A stretch of 7,670 nt of DNA from Thiobacillus sp. (GTDB lineage Bacteria; Pseudomonadota; Gammaproteobacteria; Burkholderiales; Thiobacillaceae). This document shows, piece after piece, positions 7,133 to 7,670 of this stretch. Position 1 is the first letter of the stretch; each line of letters opens with the position of its first letter. The stretch spans positions 1-7,670 of the forward strand of contig JAIWOS010000048.1 of assembly GCA_020217265.1 (NCBI GenBank). Reading direction: 5' to 3'. The notes beneath the pieces were generated by a model, which did not search any database, was not told the origin of the DNA, and saw nothing but the letters and a program-made list of their open reading frames with translations. The position numbers and the translations under genes were made by a program.

Positions 7133-7206
7133 GCGGGGGGACGTCACGAGGCGGGAATACGGGCGCGCTATGATGCGGTTTCACGCGCGAAGAACCCGTA
7201 TTTTAT
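7133..7206. promoter_or_regulatory. Divergent intergenic region between the glutaredoxin-like gene and apaH
   Basis: These 74 bases must hold, or lie next to, the start signals for both directions. The only promoter-like element I can point to is TATGAT at 7169-7174 on the plus strand, a possible -10 for apaH, but no acceptable -35 lies at the right distance. GAAGAA (7189-7194) is a weak, rather distant Shine-Dalgarno candidate for apaH. No good minus-strand promoter was seen. Confidence 0.3.
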
Positions 7207-7670
7207 ATGCCCACCTATGCCATTGGCGACATCCAGGGATGCCGCGATTCGCTGTTGCACCTGCTTGACGAGATCGGCTTCGATCCGGCCGCCGACCGCC
7301 TCTGGTTCGTCGGCGACCTGGTCAACCGCGGACCCGATTCGCTGGGCACGCTGCGGCTGATCCGCGACCTGGGCGAGGCCGCGATCTGCGTGCTGGGCAA
7401 CCACGACCTGCATCTCCTCGCACTGGCGGAAGGCGTCGGTCGCGTCCACAAGGGCGACACCCTTGACGCCGTGCTGGCGGCGCCCGACCGCGACGAACTG
7501 CTCGTCTGGCTGCGCCACCGGCGGCTCGCCTGGGCGGAAAGCGGCTTTCTGCTCGTCCACGCCGGCGTGCTGCCCGGCTGGACGCCGGCCGACGCGATGG
7601 CGCGCGCCGCCGAGGCCGAAGCCGTGCTGCGCGGGCCGGACTACCGCGACTTTTTCGAACGCATGTACGG
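7207..7670 (+). CDS. apaH: Bis(5'-nucleosyl)-tetraphosphatase, symmetrical (N-terminal part, cut by the right edge)
   Basis: ApaH splits diadenosine tetraphosphate (Ap4A) symmetrically into two ADP, and can remove Np4 caps from bacterial RNA. It is a cytoplasmic metallophosphatase of the calcineurin-like fold. The first 154 residues are visible, out of about 280 in E. coli. The start [12 protein letters not shown] is typical. The metal-binding phosphoesterase motifs are GDIQG (7-11, D8), GDLVNRGP (36-43, D37), GNHD (64-67) and [10 protein letters not shown] (116-125, H118). No frameshift is seen in the part present. The ATG is supported by homology; the Shine-Dalgarno sequence is weak. It diverges from the glutaredoxin-like/rep pair rather than sitting in the ksgA-apaG-apaH arrangement of enterics; what follows it lies outside the window. 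Confidence 0.95.
   Translation, partial: MPTYAIGDIQGCRDSLLHLLDEIGFDPAADRLWFVGDLVNRGPDSLGTLRLIRDLGEAAICVLGNHDLHLLALAEGVGRVHKGDTLDAVLAAPDRDELLVWLRHRRLAWAESGFLLVHAGVLPGWTPADAMARAAEAEAVLRGPDYRDFFERMY

Noticed and set aside
6744..7184. N-terminal extension of the rep frame upstream of 6743
   Set aside because: The extension is proline- and arginine-rich and overlaps the glutaredoxin-like gene in another frame; Rep homology starts at the ATG at 6743.

Overview
The window is GC-rich chromosomal DNA from a proteobacterium, most likely a betaproteobacterium. The protein types fit a chemolithoautotroph of the Thiobacillus/Nitrosomonas sort: a Calvin-cycle-type class II aldolase (CbbA-like), a PykA-like pyruvate kinase, a small periplasmic cytochrome c of the c-551/c-552 type, and Rep helicase. 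This assignment rests on remembered family features, not on a search. It holds seven genes plus one cut at each end style of boundary: in all, eight coding regions, two of them partial (gap at the left edge, apaH at the right).

Left half, plus strand (1-4373): a central carbon cluster in the order gap (3' end), pgk, pyk, fba. Together these carry triose phosphates between 1,3-bisphosphoglycerate, glyceraldehyde 3-phosphate and fructose 1,6-bisphosphate, with pyruvate kinase as the exit of lower glycolysis. In an autotroph, gap, pgk and fba would run in the Calvin-cycle/gluconeogenic direction. The cluster is not a plain run of genes. The gap-pgk gap holds two stem-loops without a T tract. A very strong intrinsic terminator lies between pgk and pyk. 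pyk begins only 33 bases after it with no recognisable Shine-Dalgarno sequence. fba has a strong Shine-Dalgarno sequence and is closed by another strong terminator.

Middle (4374-4750): a monocistronic gene for a secreted c-type cytochrome. It has its own good sigma70-like promoter in an AT-rich island directly after the fba terminator, and its own Shine-Dalgarno sequence.

Right half: a minus-strand pair (4761-7132) encodes a small N-terminally anchored glutaredoxin/GST-N-like protein followed by the Rep DNA helicase. Start and stop overlap as ATGA, so the two are probably translationally coupled. The cytochrome and rep genes converge with 10 bases between their stop codons. A 74-base divergent region then separates this pair from apaH (diadenosine tetraphosphatase), which runs off the right edge on the plus strand.

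I found no mobile element, CRISPR array, RNA gene or clearly novel system. The most useful second looks are the terminator/no-SD arrangement in front of pyk, the K+-independent signature in Pyk, the structured gap-pgk spacer, and the anchored CPFC protein coupled to rep.
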